Positions 62,713 through 64,000 of a stretch of 64,000 nucleotides of DNA are shown piece after piece. Numbering within the stretch: position 1 is the stretch's first letter; every line of letters begins with the position of its first letter. Below the pieces are notes generated by a model that did not search any database, had not been told where the DNA came from, and saw only the letters and a program-made list of their open reading frames with translations. Location: the NCBI RefSeq assembly GCF_014651515.1, contig NZ_BMXA01000002.1, positions 1-64,000 on the forward strand. Reading direction: 5' to 3'. The translations under genes were made by a program, and so were the position numbers. Origin of the DNA: Arenicella chitinivorans. GTDB taxonomy: Bacteria > Pseudomonadota > Gammaproteobacteria > Arenicellales > Arenicellaceae.

Positions 62713-63483
62713 ATGGACACCGTAATTCTGATTAAGCTGATCTCCAATTTGCTCTACCCGCTGGGTCTGAGTTGTAGTCTGTTGGTGCTTGGCTTATTGG
62801 CGCGTTGGCGTCAGCGACGCCGGATCGCAGGCTGCAGTATTGTACTCAGTGTGCTGGTCCTGCTACTTTCATCCAACCCGATGGTGGCGCGGTGGCTGGC
62901 AGGCAAGCTTGAAAGTCAGTACCCGCAGCAACCGCTACAGTTGATTGCCAATCATGATGCGATTTTGGTTCTGGGCGGCGGTATTCGAATTCCGACTGCG
63001 CCAGCCATGCATCCCCAGCTGGGTGTGAGTTCCGATCGATTATGGTATGCCGCGCAGTTGTATCGAGCGGGCAAAGCGCCGCGTGTTTTTTTACTGGGTG
63101 GTAACGTGTATCCGCAGCCTGGATTGCAGCCGGAAGCGTTCTATGCCCGAGATCTACTCGTGCAATGGGGCGTTCCGGTGGACGCGATTGTGCTTGAAAC
63201 GCAAAGTCGAACTACAGAGCAAAACCGCGATGGACTGCGTCCTCTCATTCAGCAGTATGAGCTGAAATCAGCGTTGTTAGTCACGTCTGCATTACACATG
63301 CCACGTGCCAAAGTGTTATTCGATGATTTACCCTTACGCTTGACGCCCGCGTCGGCCGATGTGCTGGTGCGTGAGGTGGCGTATCCAACCCTGTTTGAAT
63401 GGTTGCCGTCGGCGTCGGCGTTGTTGCTGTCGACCAAGGCGTTGCACGAGTACTACGGTGGTTGGTTTGCACGCATAAATTAG
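62713..63483 (+). CDS. YdcF/ElyC-like (DUF218) membrane protein
   Basis: A 256-residue protein with two N-terminal membrane helices (about 8-28, 38-55) and a DUF218 domain (about 80-250): AILVLGGGIR, VFLLGGNV, LETQSRTTEQN, LLVTSALHMPRA. ElyC of this family acts in peptidoglycan or undecaprenyl-linked envelope biogenesis. ATG 62713 is chosen because the earlier frame is not similar. It ends in a 4-bp overlap with the convergent transferase gene. Confidence 0.85.
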   Translation: MDTVILIKLISNLLYPLGLSCSLLVLGLLARWRQRRRIAGCSIVLSVLVLLLSSNPMVARWLAGKLESQYPQQPLQLIANHDAILVLGGGIRIPTAPAMHPQLGVSSDRLWYAAQLYRAGKAPRVFLLGGNVYPQPGLQPEAFYARDLLVQWGVPVDAIVLETQSRTTEQNRDGLRPLIQQYELKSALLVTSALHMPRAKVLFDDLPLRLTPASADVLVREVAYPTLFEWLPSASALLLSTKALHEYYGGWFARIN

Positions 63484-64000
63484 AGGTCGCGTATTTGATT
63501 GAATGCGCGGATACGTAACGGTGTATGACCGGCGTGCACCACTGCCGAGATCAAATCATCGCCAAGCGCAAATTGCTGTAAACGCCACGCTCGATTTTGC
63601 GGATCAAAAAAGTTCAGCGCCTGTGCGTCACCGTTGCTTAAGTCCTGCTCATTCATCTTGAAGTTGATGCCCTTGCCAGTGGCCTTGCCGAACGCTTCTT
63701 TGCGGGTCCAGATGGCCAGAAAGCGTCGTGCATCAACATCGCCGTTACGCGTCACAAATTGCTGTTCGGCGTTAGTAAATCGATCTGCTGCGATGGCCGC
63801 AAAATTATTTTTCCGAGCGTACGATTCAATGTCCACGCCGACTTCCCGCCGACGACAGAACGCGAACAGGCCGTGGCGTTGACTCTGATGCTGCGTGTCG
63901 GTGAAATTAAAATGCAGATCGTGCTCCTTATGGCTGAGGGATGGCTTATTCATTGACGAGTAGCTCAACTGCACGGCATTGGGTGTGGTGGTGGTGTACG
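63480..64000 (-). CDS. 4'-phosphopantetheinyl transferase (partial, N terminus outside the window)
   Basis: An Sfp-type transferase. Visible are LHFNFTDT, EVGVDIESYAR (metal-binding aspartate and glutamate), and FLAIWTRKEAFGKATGKGI (WxxKEA). It moves phosphopantetheine from coenzyme A to carrier proteins of fatty-acid, polyketide or peptide synthesis. The frame stays open to the window end without a stop, and the first residues seen match the middle of the family (NAVQLSYSSMNKPSLS), so the start lies beyond base 64000. Confidence 0.85.
   Translation of the reverse strand, partial: YTTTTPNAVQLSYSSMNKPSLSHKEHDLHFNFTDTQHQSQRHGLFAFCRRREVGVDIESYARKNNFAAIAADRFTNAEQQFVTRNGDVDARRFLAIWTRKEAFGKATGKGINFKMNEQDLSNGDAQALNFFDPQNRAWRLQQFALGDDLISAVVHAGHTPLRIRAFNQIRDL

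Overview
The window reads as a chromosomal segment of a free-living, probably marine gammaproteobacterium. The evidence is the rhlB / trxA-rho neighbourhood, an LPS core cluster with heptosyltransferases (waaF, waaC, waaG-waaP), uup, gloB, trpBA and OmpR-type regulation. The genus cannot be fixed from sequence alone. No rRNA, tRNA or CRISPR array was seen.

Layout. (1) 0-6.2 kb: a REP-associated tyrosine transposase (RAYT) gene with its repeats, then an envelope locus. This holds an MipA-like outer membrane protein, a DUF4156 lipoprotein, a PepSY protein, a PhoP/PhoQ-like two-component pair, a Bor-type lipoprotein and a second lipoprotein. Three GTTAA steps spaced 11 bp apart precede the MipA gene and suggest it is a target of that pair. 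(2) 6.6-13.4 kb: a DUF1566 protein, a very large hybrid sensor (7TM, kinase, receiver, AraC HTH) and a secreted FG-GAP repeat protein with a Cys-rich tail. (3) 13.7-22 kb: a run of short, mostly unrelated plus-strand genes (zinc-ribbon, DUF6653-like, GFA, DUF3291, TerB-like, small membrane proteins). Each is followed by about 50-200 non-coding bases, several with attC-like ends, so the run looks like integron cassettes without an integrase. (4) 22-25.6 kb: DUF2306/AraC divergent pair, ArsR-SRPBCC operon and a decayed membrane-protein gene. (5) 25.6-49.5 kb: conserved core. It includes a BON protein, a FAN1-like nuclease fused to a DnaQ-type exonuclease under a LexA-like box, metC, NhaC, uup, gloB, an ECF42-type sigma factor with its YCII partner, ilvE, LPS core genes, a patatin, rhlB, trxA and rho. 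(6) 49.5-55.2 kb: an AT-richer hypervariable spot between rho and a phosphoesterase gene. It contains two modules with the same flanks (rho 3' end on the left, an 80-bp repeat on the right) but different cargo: an ankyrin-like protein in one and a TPR lipoprotein in the other. RAYT relics and small membrane proteins lie between them. (7) 55.2-64 kb: phosphoesterase, membrane glycosyltransferase-like gene, galE, FAH-family gene, trpA, trpB, YdcF-like gene, and a phosphopantetheinyl transferase cut by the window end.

The most unusual signal is a dispersed GGGTGTCC motif found only in the accessory parts. Six loci (eight motif copies) lie directly next to short tandem duplications of local, locus-specific sequence. 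A complete RAYT gene and two RAYT fragments lie among these sites. This suggests a nick-and-copy process that marks its sites with tandem duplications. It is an inference from one window.
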